Notes: generated from the letters alone by a model not told the origin. Positions 1 to 8,799 are shown, counted from the first letter of the stretch. The stretch: 64,000 nucleotides of DNA from Salinisphaera aquimarina (GCF_042643355.1 NZ_JBHRSS010000003.1:620001-684000), one strand, 5' to 3'. Numbers and translations are program-made.

Positions 1-118
1 TGACGTTTTCCGAACACGAGTGACGCCGCTCGAGTCAGTGACAGCGCACGTCGCTTAACGGCAGCGCTGATGCACGGCGCGTGCAAGGGAGTCCAGCACG
101 CGCCGTATGGCGCGTCGT

Positions 119-469
119 TCAACGACGCGCCTGTGCCACCCAGGTGGTCAGACGCTGGGTCAGGTCCCGCCGTTTCTGCAGCGCGGACTGATCCGCGAGC
201 CGAGTCGCCATCTCATAACCATCCGGGCGCACCACCGACCGGACATAGTCTGAGTTCACCGTCCGATATTGGGCATAGGAGTCGTTGCACTGCGCCTGCG
301 CGCGCATCGCCGCGGCACTGGGCGACACCTGGTGATCGTCTATATACGGCCGGGCCTCGGCGAAGGCGCAGTTCCAGTAGGCCTCGTACGCCGCCTGCCG
401 CTGGTCGCGCGGATGGCTGGCACAGCCGGCCAGGACGATAACAAGTCCACAACAAAGCAACGCGCGCAT
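119..469 (-). CDS. small hypothetical lipoprotein
   Basis: Predicted 116-aa outer-membrane or periplasmic lipoprotein of unknown function. The start is the ATG at 469, which has a GGAG Shine-Dalgarno six bases upstream. It begins with a short charged stretch and a hydrophobic segment ending in the lipobox LAGC, so Cys16 or thereabouts would be lipidated after signal peptidase II cleavage. The mature part (about 100 residues) is rich in Ala, Arg, Tyr and Gln, has two further cysteines that could pair, and shows no domain I recognise. It stands alone, divergent from the SDR gene to the right. Confidence 0.7.
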   Translation of the reverse strand: MRALLCCGLVIVLAGCASHPRDQRQAAYEAYWNCAFAEARPYIDDHQVSPSAAAMRAQAQCNDSYAQYRTVNSDYVRSVVRPDGYEMATRLADQSALQKRRDLTQRLTTWVAQARR

Positions 470-676
470 TCGAACTCCGGGTATAGGCAACGGGATGCCG
501 GCATTCGCGAGTTGTCAGTATAACCCCGTCACATCCGACGTTGCCCGCGCTTCCACGTACAGCTTTTTCACTTCCGACCCACGTCAGCGATTTTCTGCAG
601 CCGACGAATAAGGCAATATCCGGCGATACCCTCGGGCCCCACCCGACATCCAATCCTCGTTACAGTGAAGATCGTC

Positions 677-1429
677 ATGCAAAGCAATCTGGCCGGCCGC
701 CGCGCAGTGATCACCGGCGGTAGCCGCGGCATCGGCCTGGCGATCGCGGACGCACTCGCCGCCGAAGGCGCGCATGTATCGATCTGCGGGCGCGGCGCCG
801 ATACGCTGGAAACCGCGCGCGAGCAACTGGCCGCTCATGGCACCACCGTTCACGCCGCGCAGTGCGACGTGGCCGATGCAGCGGCGATCGAAGGCTATAT
901 CGACGCGGCCGCCAGCGCGCTCGGCGGCATCGATATCCTGGTCAACAACGCCTCCGGCTTCGGCGTCGGCGATACCGAGGAAGGCTGGGCCGCGAGCATC
1001 AACGTGGATCTGCTCGGCAGCATCCGCGCCACCCGGGCCGCCCGACCGTGGCTGGAGAAAAGCGAACAGGGCAGCATCATTCATATCGCCTCGATCGCCG
1101 GTCAGGCCGCCTCCGCGCGCACCGCCGCCTACGGCGCGATCAAGGCCGCGCTGATCCAGTACACCCAGTCGCAGGCCTCCGAACTGGCACCACAACGCAT
1201 CCGCGTGAACGCCATCGCGCCCGGCTCGATCGACTTCCCGGGCGGTCTCTGGCAACAGCGCAAGGCGGCCAACCCGACGCTCTACGAGAACACCCGCGCC
1301 AGTATTCCCTTCGGCCGTTTCGGCCATCCCGAGGAAATCGCCAACACGGCGGTGTTCCTGGCGTCGCCGTTGGCGTCGTGGATCACCGGGCAGACCGTGA
1401 CCGTGGACGGCGGACAGCTGCTGCGCTGA
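677..1429 (+). CDS. SDR family NAD(P)-dependent oxidoreductase
   Basis: Classical short-chain dehydrogenase/reductase of 250 aa with a Rossmann fold. Visible motifs: the cofactor loop TGGSRGIG at residues 13-20, NNAS near residue 90, a catalytic Ser in IHIASIAG, and YGAIK carrying the catalytic Tyr and Lys. The C-terminus ends with TVDGGQ, typical of FabG-like members. I chose the ATG at 677, preceded by GAAGA; a GTG at 665 would add four residues. Substrate cannot be read from the sequence. The gene has no co-directional neighbour; the next gene converges on it. Confidence 0.9.
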   Translation: MQSNLAGRRAVITGGSRGIGLAIADALAAEGAHVSICGRGADTLETAREQLAAHGTTVHAAQCDVADAAAIEGYIDAAASALGGIDILVNNASGFGVGDTEEGWAASINVDLLGSIRATRAARPWLEKSEQGSIIHIASIAGQAASARTAAYGAIKAALIQYTQSQASELAPQRIRVNAIAPGSIDFPGGLWQQRKAANPTLYENTRASIPFGRFGHPEEIANTAVFLASPLASWITGQTVTVDGGQLLR

Positions 1430-1586
1430 CGGTCCGCACGCCCATGACCCGCCGCTCATGGGCGGATGCTGCGCGTCTGCTTTGTCGCGCGCCAGTCCGT
1501 CGCCGCACGACGCGTGAAGCAGACGGACAGCTGACCGATTTCATCGTTATCTTCCGGATTCGGCGTCCTGCGGATATGCCCGGCAG

Positions 1587-2858
1587 TCACCCGTTGGGGT
1601 AGAACGGCCAGATCATCGGCAGCAGAATCACGCTGACCAGATAACCCACCACGACCAGCGGCAGTCCCGCCTTCACATAGTCATTGAAGCTGTAGCCGCC
1701 CAGACCCAGCACCATGGTGTTCGCCGGCATGCCCAGCGGCGTCGCGAAGGCGCAGGAACCGCCGATGACGATGGCCATGAGCACCGCGCTCGGATCCGCC
1801 CCCAGGCCCACGGCAATCGCGCCGCCGATCGGCGCCAGCAGGGCCGTGGTCGCGGTGTTGGACATGAACTGCGACAACCCCGCGGAGATCACGAACAGCA
1901 CGCTCAACAACAGCCGCGGCGACGGCGCGTGCCCGAGCTGCTCGACCACGTTCTCGGCCAGCATCGTGCCCAGCCCGGTCTTCTGCATGGCGGTCGCCAT
2001 CGGCAACATGCCGGCGAACAGAAAAATGACTCGCGCGTCGATGGCCCGCAGGGCCTTGGTCTCGGACATGATGCCGACCAGGATCAGCAGCAGCGCGCCG
2101 ACAACGCCGATCACGTGCATGCCGAAGCCGATGAAGCTCTGGAACACCATGGCGAGCACGGTGGCAACCAGAATCGCGAGCGCGAAGTACTGTTTCCAGG
2201 GGGCCGATTCGACCACGTGATCGCTGAACGCGCCGTCGTCGGGCACGTCGTGATCGGGCAGCAGCTTGTAGCCCACCGACAGAAAATAGATCAGCGCGAC
2301 GATCATCATCGGCAGGCCGATCAGGGCGAAGGAGAAGAACCCGAAATGGGCGCCATCGCCCATTTGCGCCAGTGTGCTGTCGACGATGAGATTGCCCGGC
2401 GCGCCGATGAGCGACAGATTGCCACCCATGGCCGAGGCGAACGCCAGCGGCATCAACAGCTTGGAACGACGGATGCCGGAGCGGCTGGCGATGCCGAGCA
2501 CCGCGGGAATCATCACCGCGGCAGTACCGGTGTTGGACAGAAAGCCGGACAGCAAGGCCACCACGATCATCACACCGGCCAGCAGCTGGCGTTCGGTCTT
2601 GGCGAAATGGGTGACCAGCCCGCCGATGCGGTTGGCCATGCCGGTCTCGAACAGCGCCCCGCCGACCACGAACATGGCACAGAACAGGATCACGTTCTTG
2701 TTGACGAAGCCCTGAAACGCTTCTTCCGGCGTCAGAATATGGCTCAGCACGAGGCTGATCAGTACCAGCATGGCGGTCACCGCCAGCGGTATCTTTTCGG
2801 TAACGAACAGGACTACGGCGACCAGCAGGATCGCCAGCGTCAGGATGGCAGGTGTCAT
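1587..2858 (-). CDS. DASS/SLC13-type anion (dicarboxylate) transporter
   Basis: Inner-membrane transporter of 423 aa with about eleven hydrophobic segments, belonging to the divalent anion:Na+ symporter (SLC13/CitMHS-like) superfamily. The two family-specific Ser-Asn-Thr motifs that line the substrate and sodium sites are present as SNTGTAA near residue 110 and SNTATTA near residue 330, each in one inverted half. It lacks the TrkA-C domains found in longer relatives. A strong ribosome site (GAGGAG) precedes the ATG at 2858. It lies 96 bases downstream of a tartrate/D-malate dehydrogenase gene, so a C4 dicarboxylate or hydroxydicarboxylate such as tartrate or malate is the likely cargo; this is inferred from context only. 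Confidence 0.85.
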   Translation of the reverse strand: MTPAILTLAILLVAVVLFVTEKIPLAVTAMLVLISLVLSHILTPEEAFQGFVNKNVILFCAMFVVGGALFETGMANRIGGLVTHFAKTERQLLAGVMIVVALLSGFLSNTGTAAVMIPAVLGIASRSGIRRSKLLMPLAFASAMGGNLSLIGAPGNLIVDSTLAQMGDGAHFGFFSFALIGLPMMIVALIYFLSVGYKLLPDHDVPDDGAFSDHVVESAPWKQYFALAILVATVLAMVFQSFIGFGMHVIGVVGALLLILVGIMSETKALRAIDARVIFLFAGMLPMATAMQKTGLGTMLAENVVEQLGHAPSPRLLLSVLFVISAGLSQFMSNTATTALLAPIGGAIAVGLGADPSAVLMAIVIGGSCAFATPLGMPANTMVLGLGGYSFNDYVKAGLPLVVVGYLVSVILLPMIWPFYPNG

Positions 2859-2894
2859 CGGTTTCTCCTCTTTTTCAGCGCACGCCGCGACCGA

Positions 2895-2914
2895 CCCGTC
2901 GTTCGGACGACGGG
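2895..2914 (-). other. intercistronic hairpin between dehydrogenase and transporter genes
   Basis: A perfect 8-bp inverted repeat, CCCGTCGT and ACGACGGG around a four-base loop, in the 96-bp gap between the tartrate dehydrogenase stop codon and the transporter start. There is no following T-run on the minus strand, so it does not look like a Rho-independent terminator. It may tune the relative expression of the two cistrons through RNA processing or stability; that role is inferred. Confidence 0.45.
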
Positions 2915-2954
2915 CCGGATTCGCGATCTTTTATTTCTGGGGTGGGGTCAGCCG

Positions 2955-4040
2955 CTAGCCGGTGGCGGTCTTCGCGCGCATCTGCTCGTCGATGTGCTGG
3001 CAGACGGCGTCGGTAATCTCGGCGGTGGTGGCGGCGCCGCCCAGATCGCGGGCATGCAGCTCGGAACGGGTCACGGCTTCGATGGCATCCATGAGGCGCC
3101 GGGCCGAGGTCTCCTCGCCCAGGTGTTCGAGCATCATCACCGCGGTCCAGAAGGCACCGATCGGGTTGGCGATGCCCTGGCCGGCGATATCGAAGGCCGA
3201 ACCGTGGATGGGCTCGAACATCGATGGAAAGGTGCGTTCCGGATTGAGATTGGCGGTCGGCGCGATGCCGAGGCTGCCGCTCAGGGCCGCGGCCAGATCG
3301 GAGATGATGTCGGCGTGCAGGTTGGTGGCCACGATCACGTCCATGGTCTCGGGCTTGAGTACCATGCGGGTGGTTACCGCATCCACCAGTTCACGCTGGA
3401 TCTCGACTTCCGGGAAATCCCGGGCGACCTCGAAGAAGATCTGGTCCCACAGCACCATGCCATGGCGCTGGGCGTTGGATTTGGTCACCAGCAGCAGTTT
3501 CTTGCGCGGGCGCGTCATCGCCAGTTCGAAGGCAAAGCGATGAATCCGCTCCACGCCCTTGCGCGAGAAGATCGACACCTCGGTGCCGATCTCGTCGGGC
3601 AGGCCTTGATGCACGCGCCCACCGTTGCCCGAGTATTCGCCTTCGCTGTTCTCGCGCACGATCACCCAGTCGATCTTGTCCGCGCCCTGCAGGCGGCTGG
3701 TCACGCCGGGCAGCACCCGCGCCGGGCGCACATTCGCGTATTGATCGAACCCCTGGCAGATGGCCAGGCGCAGATCCCAAAGCGAGACGTGATCGGGCAC
3801 TTCCTGGCTGCCCACGGCGCCGAAATAGATGGCGTCGAAGGTCTTGAGCTCGTCCAGGCCGCCCTCGGGAATATAGTGGCCCTGTTCCAGATAGCGTTTC
3901 GAGCTCCAGTCGAAATCCTTGAAATCGAACTGGATCTCGCCGCTCTTCTCGGCCAGTTCCTCGAGCACTTTCTTGCCGGCCTCGATGACCTCCAGGCCGA
4001 TGCCGTCGCCCGGGATGACTGCGATGCGATGCTTTCTCAT
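2955..4040 (-). CDS. tartrate dehydrogenase / D-malate dehydrogenase family protein
   Basis: NAD-dependent beta-decarboxylating dehydrogenase of 361 aa, in the isopropylmalate/isocitrate dehydrogenase superfamily. The N-terminus IAVIPGDGIG and the segments SLWDLRLAIC and YANVRPARVLPG match the tartrate dehydrogenase/decarboxylase and D-malate dehydrogenase (TtuC/DmlA) branch rather than LeuB. Catalytic or metal residues appear in VTKSNAQRHG and DIISDLAA. The start is the ATG at 4040, preceded by AGGA; a start at 4061 would lie upstream of that ribosome site. It is transcribed together with the DASS transporter and faces a LysR gene. Expected products are pyruvate and CO2 from D-malate, or glycerate from meso-tartrate; which substrate is used is not decided by sequence. 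Confidence 0.88.
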   Translation of the reverse strand: MRKHRIAVIPGDGIGLEVIEAGKKVLEELAEKSGEIQFDFKDFDWSSKRYLEQGHYIPEGGLDELKTFDAIYFGAVGSQEVPDHVSLWDLRLAICQGFDQYANVRPARVLPGVTSRLQGADKIDWVIVRENSEGEYSGNGGRVHQGLPDEIGTEVSIFSRKGVERIHRFAFELAMTRPRKKLLLVTKSNAQRHGMVLWDQIFFEVARDFPEVEIQRELVDAVTTRMVLKPETMDVIVATNLHADIISDLAAALSGSLGIAPTANLNPERTFPSMFEPIHGSAFDIAGQGIANPIGAFWTAVMMLEHLGEETSARRLMDAIEAVTRSELHARDLGGAATTAEITDAVCQHIDEQMRAKTATG

Positions 4041-4180
4041 GATGAAACGCTCCTGGCGCACTATGCTGGGCCGCCGCCGCTAGCCTTGGCCAAGCGCTGG
4101 CGACCGGTTTCGGGATTTATAGTCGACCCGAGCCTAGGGGGACAGTCGGAGCGCGGCAACGACAGCCGGCTCATTTGAGT

Positions 4181-4198
4181 TTCAACCGGGAAGTTGAA
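4181..4198. promoter_or_regulatory. dyad overlapping the LysR start region
   Basis: Perfect inverted repeat TTCAAC-N6-GTTGAA, lying directly in front of the LysR ATG at 4200 in the divergent region with the tartrate/D-malate dehydrogenase gene. It is well placed for an autoregulatory operator or a small translation-blocking hairpin. It is not the canonical T-N11-A LysR box, so assignment to this LysR protein is tentative. Confidence 0.4.
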
Positions 4199-4199
4199 T

Positions 4200-5108
4200 A
4201 TGGACGCGCTACGAGATCTGGAATTCTTCGTGCTGCTCTGCCAGAAAGGCAGTCTGTCCGCCGCGGCGCGCGAGCTGGATGTCAGCGCGGCTGCGACCAG
4301 CAAGCGTTTGGCCGGCATCGAGAAACGCCTGGGCGTTCAGTTACTTAACCGCAACACGCGGACGATGAGCTTGACCGCCGCCGGCGAGATCTATGTCGAG
4401 GAGGCACGCAAGATCGCGCACAGCGTCGAGGCGCTGGAGAACCGCCTGAATCAGCAAAGCGGTGATATTCACGGCCTGCTGCGGCTCAATGCATCGCTCG
4501 GATTTGGACGAAAGTATATGGCCGCCATGGTGTCCGAATTCATCGCGCGCTACCCGAAAGTCGAAATACAGATGCATCTATCGGATCATCCGCTCGATCT
4601 CGTCGCCTCGTCCTACGATATCGGCATCCGCTTCGGCGAATTGCCGGATTCGACCCTGCATGCGCGCAAGCTCGTCTCTCACCGCCGCCTGATCTGTGCC
4701 GCGCCGGCCTATATCGCCCGCCACGGCACACCCACGCACCCCGACCAGCTCGCCGAACACAACTGCCTGATCCTGCGCCAGAACGAGGACACCTTCTCGA
4801 TCTGGAAATTCGAACATGCCGGCCGTGACATCGCGGTCAGAGTCAGCGGCAACCTGTCCTGCAACGACGGCGAAAGCATTGTCGCCTGGGCGCTGGCGGG
4901 GCATGGCGTGATCCAGCGCGCCGAGTGGGAGGTGTCCCGCCACATCGCCTGCGGCGAACTGGTAGAACTGCTCGCCGACTACGTGTTGCCGAGTGCCGAC
5001 ATCAGCGCCGTCTATCACTATCAGCAGTTCGTGCCACCCAGGGTTCGAGCGTTCATCGACTTCTTCGACGAGTACGTCAAAAGAGCTCCGGTGCCGCTGG
5101 ATCCGTGA
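4200..5108 (+). CDS. LysR family transcriptional regulator, DmlR-like
   Basis: 302-aa LysR-type activator/repressor. An N-terminal winged helix-turn-helix (about residues 1-60, with GSLSAAARELDVS and the recognition helix AATSKRLAGIEKRLG) is followed by a two-lobed effector-binding domain (about 90-300). It is divergent from the DASS/tartrate-dehydrogenase operon. In Escherichia coli the LysR protein DmlR activates dmlA in the same arrangement, so this protein probably senses D-malate, tartrate or a related acid and activates the divergent operon. I use the ATG at 4200; a TTG two codons upstream is possible. Confidence 0.85.
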   Translation: MDALRDLEFFVLLCQKGSLSAAARELDVSAAATSKRLAGIEKRLGVQLLNRNTRTMSLTAAGEIYVEEARKIAHSVEALENRLNQQSGDIHGLLRLNASLGFGRKYMAAMVSEFIARYPKVEIQMHLSDHPLDLVASSYDIGIRFGELPDSTLHARKLVSHRRLICAAPAYIARHGTPTHPDQLAEHNCLILRQNEDTFSIWKFEHAGRDIAVRVSGNLSCNDGESIVAWALAGHGVIQRAEWEVSRHIACGELVELLADYVLPSADISAVYHYQQFVPPRVRAFIDFFDEYVKRAPVPLDP

Positions 5109-5235
5109 GCCGGCGACAACCCGGCCGCGGCGATCACCCGCGTGGGTTCGAGCCGGTCGTGTTCTTCACACGATACTGACCGCAATACCGAAAATGCCGT
5201 TGATCGCGGCTTGCCCGCCGTACTCGATCGTCATA

Positions 5236-5247
5236 ACGTGATCACGT
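5236..5247. promoter_or_regulatory. 12-bp perfect palindrome upstream of threonine aldolase
   Basis: ACGTGATCACGT is a perfect palindrome ending 28 bases before the threonine aldolase start codon, a usual operator position. No cognate regulator is evident beyond the neighbouring LysR gene, whose stop codon is 128 bases upstream. Confidence 0.3.
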
Positions 5248-5275
5248 CTACAGCTTCAGGTAGAAACACCGCACC

Positions 5276-6364
5276 ATGCCCAACTCCGTGCCCACCACCA
5301 CGTCGTCCGCAACGCCCGTGGACGACCCTGGCGCGCCGCGCTTTCTCGCCAGCGACAACACCTCCGGCATCTGCCCCGAGGCGATGGAGTATCTGGTGCA
5401 GGCGAATCAGGTCGACGACCTGGCCTACGGCAACGATCGCTGGACAGCGAAGGCGAGTGATCGTTTCCGCGAGCTGTTCGAAACCGACTGCGAGGTCTTT
5501 TTCGTCTTCAACGGCACCGCTGCCAACTCATTGGCGCTGGCCTCGACCTGCCAGTCTTACCACAGCGTGATCTGCCACCAGCTCGCCCATATCGAGACCG
5601 ACGAATGCGGCGGGCCCGAGTTCTTCTCCAACGGCTCGAAACTGTTGACGGTCGCCGGCGACAACGGCCGCGTCACCCCGGAGCGCATCGCCACCACGGT
5701 GACGCGCCGGGGCGATATCCACTATCCGCGGCCCAGGGCGGTTTCGCTGACCCAGGCTACCGAAGTCGGCACTGTCTACGCGCTGGACGAACTGCACGCG
5801 ATTCACGACGTCGCCGACCAGCACGGTCTGCGCATCCATATGGACGGCGCGCGTTTCGCCAACGCCTGTGCCGGCCTCGATGCCTCGCCCGCGGATCTGA
5901 CCTGGCGCGCCGGCGTGGACGTGCTGTGTTTTTCCGGCACCAAGAACGGGCTCGGCTTCGGCGAGGCCGTCATCTTCTTCGACCGCGAACTGGCAGAGGA
6001 CTTCGGCTACCGCTGCAAGCAGGCCGGTCAACTGGCATCGAAGATGCGCTTTCTCTCCGCGCCCTGGCTCGGGTTGCTGGAGAGCGGCGCCTGGCTGAGC
6101 AACGCGCAGCACGCCAACGCCATGGCCCGCCGTCTGGCGGCCGGCGTTGAAGCGCTCGACGGCGTGCGCCTCATGTTCCCGGTCCAGGCGAACAGCGTGT
6201 TTCTGGAACTCGCGCCCGCCACCCAGCAGGCGCTGCGCGACAGCCACTGGACGTTCTACACCTTCATTGGCGAAGGCGGCGCGCGCTTCGTGTGCAGCTG
6301 GAACACCACGCCGGCTCTCATCGATTCGCTGATCGAGGATCTACGCCAGGCGTTGCGCAGCTGA
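5276..6364 (+). CDS. ltaE: low-specificity L-threonine aldolase
   Basis: PLP-dependent enzyme of 362 aa splitting L-threonine or L-allo-threonine to glycine and acetaldehyde. It shows the beta-eliminating lyase fold: FLASDNTSGICPEAM near the N-terminus, DLAYGNDRWT, the PLP-stacking region around HIETDECGG, the cofactor aspartate in IHMDGARFANA, and the Schiff-base lysine in FSGTKNGLG near residue 225. Length is normal for the family. It stands as a single gene; the RidA remnant just downstream may once have been a partner, since RidA proteins clear reactive enamines made by PLP enzymes. Confidence 0.9.
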   Translation: MPNSVPTTTSSATPVDDPGAPRFLASDNTSGICPEAMEYLVQANQVDDLAYGNDRWTAKASDRFRELFETDCEVFFVFNGTAANSLALASTCQSYHSVICHQLAHIETDECGGPEFFSNGSKLLTVAGDNGRVTPERIATTVTRRGDIHYPRPRAVSLTQATEVGTVYALDELHAIHDVADQHGLRIHMDGARFANACAGLDASPADLTWRAGVDVLCFSGTKNGLGFGEAVIFFDRELAEDFGYRCKQAGQLASKMRFLSAPWLGLLESGAWLSNAQHANAMARRLAAGVEALDGVRLMFPVQANSVFLELAPATQQALRDSHWTFYTFIGEGGARFVCSWNTTPALIDSLIEDLRQALRS

Positions 6365-6420
6365 GCCGACCGGGCGCACATGCTCGGTCCCTGTTTACCG
6401 ACGCGACGGACTTCGAACCA

Positions 6421-6657
6421 TCAGGACGCGGCTGCGCGAGGCGGAATCCAGGCGATCATATCCACCTCGACGTCGGCACCCCCGGCGAGCCCGGTCACGC
6501 CGACACAGGTACGCGTGGGCAACGGGTCTTCGAAGTAGCTGGCATACACGCCGTTCACCTCGTCGAAGTGGCCCATGTTGGTGACGAACACCCGGCTCTG
6601 AACCACGTGTTTGAAACCGCACGCGCTGCGGCTGCAGTCGACATCGGCAGAGAACAG
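6421..6657 (-). pseudogene. RidA/YjgF family remnant (N-terminus missing)
   Basis: Only the C-terminal half of a Rid-family protein can be read here. The segments HVVQSRVFVTNM, FDEVNGVYASYF, LPTRTCVGV and VEVDMIAW correspond in order to the conserved second half of RidA (the usual R-S/T-C-V arginine is present in PTRTCVGV). Upstream in the same frame a stretch ARALLFSADVD resembles the first core strand, but the roughly 40 residues normally between the two are absent and the frame runs into the 3' end of the hydrolase gene. No good start codon or ribosome site exists; the GTG at 6606 would give a 61-aa fragment. I read it as a decayed gene. Confidence 0.65.
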
Positions 6658-6677
6658 AAGCGCTCGCGCGGGGTATC

Positions 6678-7595
6678 TCAGGCCGGCCCCGGTTCCGGCT
6701 TTTGCCCTGCCGCCGCGATCACGCCGAGCACGGCGTCGGCAAACGCCACCGGCGCCTCCTGCGGCGGATTATGACCCACATTCTCCAGCAGCCGCCGTTC
6801 GAAGAAACCAGTGAAATGACGGGCATGTTCTGCCGGCGAACCCAGAGCCGGAATACCGTCCGCGCCACCGTCGAGCACGATGCTGGGCACGGAAATATCC
6901 GGCTGGTTTGCCAGCAGACGCTCGCTGTCTTCCAAGGCCGGATCGCCCGCCACCAGACCGAACCGGTGTCGATAGGAGTGGATGACGACGTCAACGAAAT
7001 CCGGATTCTCGAACGCCGCCGCCGTCTGCGCGTAGAGAGCGTCGTCGAAATCCCAGGTGGGCGACCACAGTGTCCAGAGCAGGCGGCAGAACTCGGCACG
7101 GTTTTCAGACAGACCCAGCCGGCCACGCTCGGAATGAAAATAGTATTGATACCAGTACTGGTATTCATGCGCTGGCGCCTGCGGTCGCCCCGCCGCAGCA
7201 ATGTTCTGAATGTTATAACCGCCGCAGGACACCAGACCCGACACGCGGTGCGGCCACAGGGCCGCCACGATGCAGGCCGCCCGGCCGCCCCAGTCGAACC
7301 CGGCCAGTACAGCTCTGGGCAGGGCCAGCGCGTCCATGAATGCCAGCAGGTCATGGGCCAGGGCGGCCTGCTGGCCCGAGCGCGGCGTATCCGGCGAGCG
7401 GAACCGCGTCGGCCCGTAACCACGCAGGTAGGGCGTCAATACGCGACAACCGGCGGCCGCCAGTTCGCGCTCGGCGTCGTCATAGGCATGCACGTCGTAC
7501 GGAAAGCCGTGCAGCAGAATCACGGGTACGCCCGCCGGCACGCCTGCCTCGCGATAGGCCACGTCGAGCACGCCGGCATGAATCGGTCTGATCAT
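6678..7595 (-). CDS. alpha/beta hydrolase, epoxide hydrolase/dehalogenase-like
   Basis: Cytosolic alpha/beta-hydrolase of 305 aa. The oxyanion region is LLHGFPYDVHAYDD, and the nucleophile elbow is GFDWGGRAA, with Asp instead of Ser as in epoxide hydrolases and haloalkane dehalogenases. The catalytic His lies in NVGHNPPQE near the C-terminus, and a cap domain with several aromatic residues (HEYQYWYQYYF) sits between. These features support hydrolysis through an Asp-ester intermediate; the substrate is unknown. It lies upstream, on the same strand, of the RidA remnant, with which its 3' end almost merges. Confidence 0.85.
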   Translation of the reverse strand: MIRPIHAGVLDVAYREAGVPAGVPVILLHGFPYDVHAYDDAERELAAAGCRVLTPYLRGYGPTRFRSPDTPRSGQQAALAHDLLAFMDALALPRAVLAGFDWGGRAACIVAALWPHRVSGLVSCGGYNIQNIAAAGRPQAPAHEYQYWYQYYFHSERGRLGLSENRAEFCRLLWTLWSPTWDFDDALYAQTAAAFENPDFVDVVIHSYRHRFGLVAGDPALEDSERLLANQPDISVPSIVLDGGADGIPALGSPAEHARHFTGFFERRLLENVGHNPPQEAPVAFADAVLGVIAAAGQKPEPGPA

Positions 7596-7952
7596 GCGGC
7601 AAGCATAAACGTCCGAATCCGAACTGTCCTACTGCCGGAAAAAATTACAGCTAATGCGGTCACAACAGTCCGAAAAAGCGCAACAAAATGAAAACAAATA
7701 ACTATTTTTCCCGGCACGAAAAATGCTAACTCGATGGCAATGCCGAGGCACGACGAATGATGTGAACCACCCGGCATACGCACGCAGACGTTTCATCGGC
7801 GCTCTAGTCAACTCAGCGGCACAGGCAAGAACATAACCCGGACCACCGGACGCTTAAAAAAGCCACGAGAAGACCAGGCGCACCAGACAAATCGATACAA
7901 GAGCACGGCCCGTGCGGGGCTGTTCTTACCAATAAAATTCAAGGGGACCTCA
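7596..7952. other. 357-bp divergent intergenic region
   Basis: Spacer between the leftward hydrolase and the rightward PEP-CTERM gene. It is noticeably more AT-rich than the surroundings around 7620-7740, which suggests promoters for both genes. A good Shine-Dalgarno (AAGGGGA) precedes the PEP-CTERM ATG at 7953. Short open frames here have no plausible initiation signals and look non-coding. Confidence 0.5.
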
Positions 7953-8723
7953 ATGTCTGAATATCGCTACGCGTCTTTGACGCGCGCCGCGGCAGCAACC
8001 GTGACCGCCCTGACGCTCGTCGTCGGATCCGGCAGCGCTTTCGGCGCCATGATCAACTGGAAAGGCGTCTCGTTCGAAACCCAGGGCAACGGCACCGCCG
8101 TGGTCGACAGCAACGACGATCTGCTGCTCACGCCCGACAGCGACGCCGCCTTCGGCGTACATGTGAACCGTCTGCCGGGCGGCGGCAACGGCCCGTCCCC
8201 CATCAACGCCAACGGCACACCGTTCATCTCGTTCTCGTTTCTGGACACGGGCATCGCCGGCCAGAACATCGATTTCGCCATTCAGGATGAAACCGCAACC
8301 GGTCAGCCGCGCATCGCGGCCGGCTCGCTGTTCGGCGCCACACAGACCGCCGTTGCGACCTATGGCACTGGCGCCGAACGCAGCACAAACGAACAGTATC
8401 TGTTCTACACCACGCCTCGTGACGCGGTAAGCCACGACGTCGTGCTGGGCAAGACCGCCGATAGCACGATCTTTGCGACCTTCGACGGCGAGCAGCGCTC
8501 CAGCGATATCTTCAAGAACGCCGGCATCGATTTCGACTTCAACGATGTGGCTCTGCGTGCCCGCGGCGCCAGCGGCTCCACGATCCGTTTCACCGACTTG
8601 GCGTTCGGCGACAACTTCTCGCCGGCCTCGGCCCAGGACGTGCCCGAACCGGGCTCACTGGCCATACTCGGTCTGGGTGCTTTGCTGATGATGATGTTCG
8701 GCATGCGCCAACGTCGTAGCTGA
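7953..8723 (+). CDS. PEP-CTERM sorting-domain protein
   Basis: Exported 256-aa protein with both ends of the exosortase pathway substrate plan: an N-terminal signal peptide (hydrophobic stretch about residues 16-31, cleavage near AFGA) and a C-terminal VPEPGS motif at about residue 230, followed by a transmembrane helix and the basic tail MRQRRS. The mature part is about 200 residues, Asp/Asn/Thr/Gly-rich, resembling other PEP-CTERM surface proteins including a choice-of-anchor type beta domain (DFDFNDVALRARG). Such proteins are cut by exosortase (EpsH/XrtA) and associated with exopolysaccharide or biofilm matrix. No exosortase gene lies in this window. Confidence 0.88.
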   Translation: MSEYRYASLTRAAAATVTALTLVVGSGSAFGAMINWKGVSFETQGNGTAVVDSNDDLLLTPDSDAAFGVHVNRLPGGGNGPSPINANGTPFISFSFLDTGIAGQNIDFAIQDETATGQPRIAAGSLFGATQTAVATYGTGAERSTNEQYLFYTTPRDAVSHDVVLGKTADSTIFATFDGEQRSSDIFKNAGIDFDFNDVALRARGASGSTIRFTDLAFGDNFSPASAQDVPEPGSLAILGLGALLMMMFGMRQRRS

Positions 8724-8799
8724 ATCATTACCGATGTCGCGAAGCGCACGGGCCGCCTGGCCATCGCCCTCGCGATAATCGAAAACAGGTGACGTGCGG

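Noticed and set aside
1929..4178. 749-codon open frame on the plus strand
   Set aside because: Antisense to the DASS transporter and tartrate dehydrogenase genes; His/Gln/Asp-rich low-complexity translation is typical of a GC-rich shadow.
7592..7811. Short Cys/Phe-rich frames on the minus strand
   Set aside because: They lie in the AT-rich promoter region between two divergent genes and lack a ribosome site.
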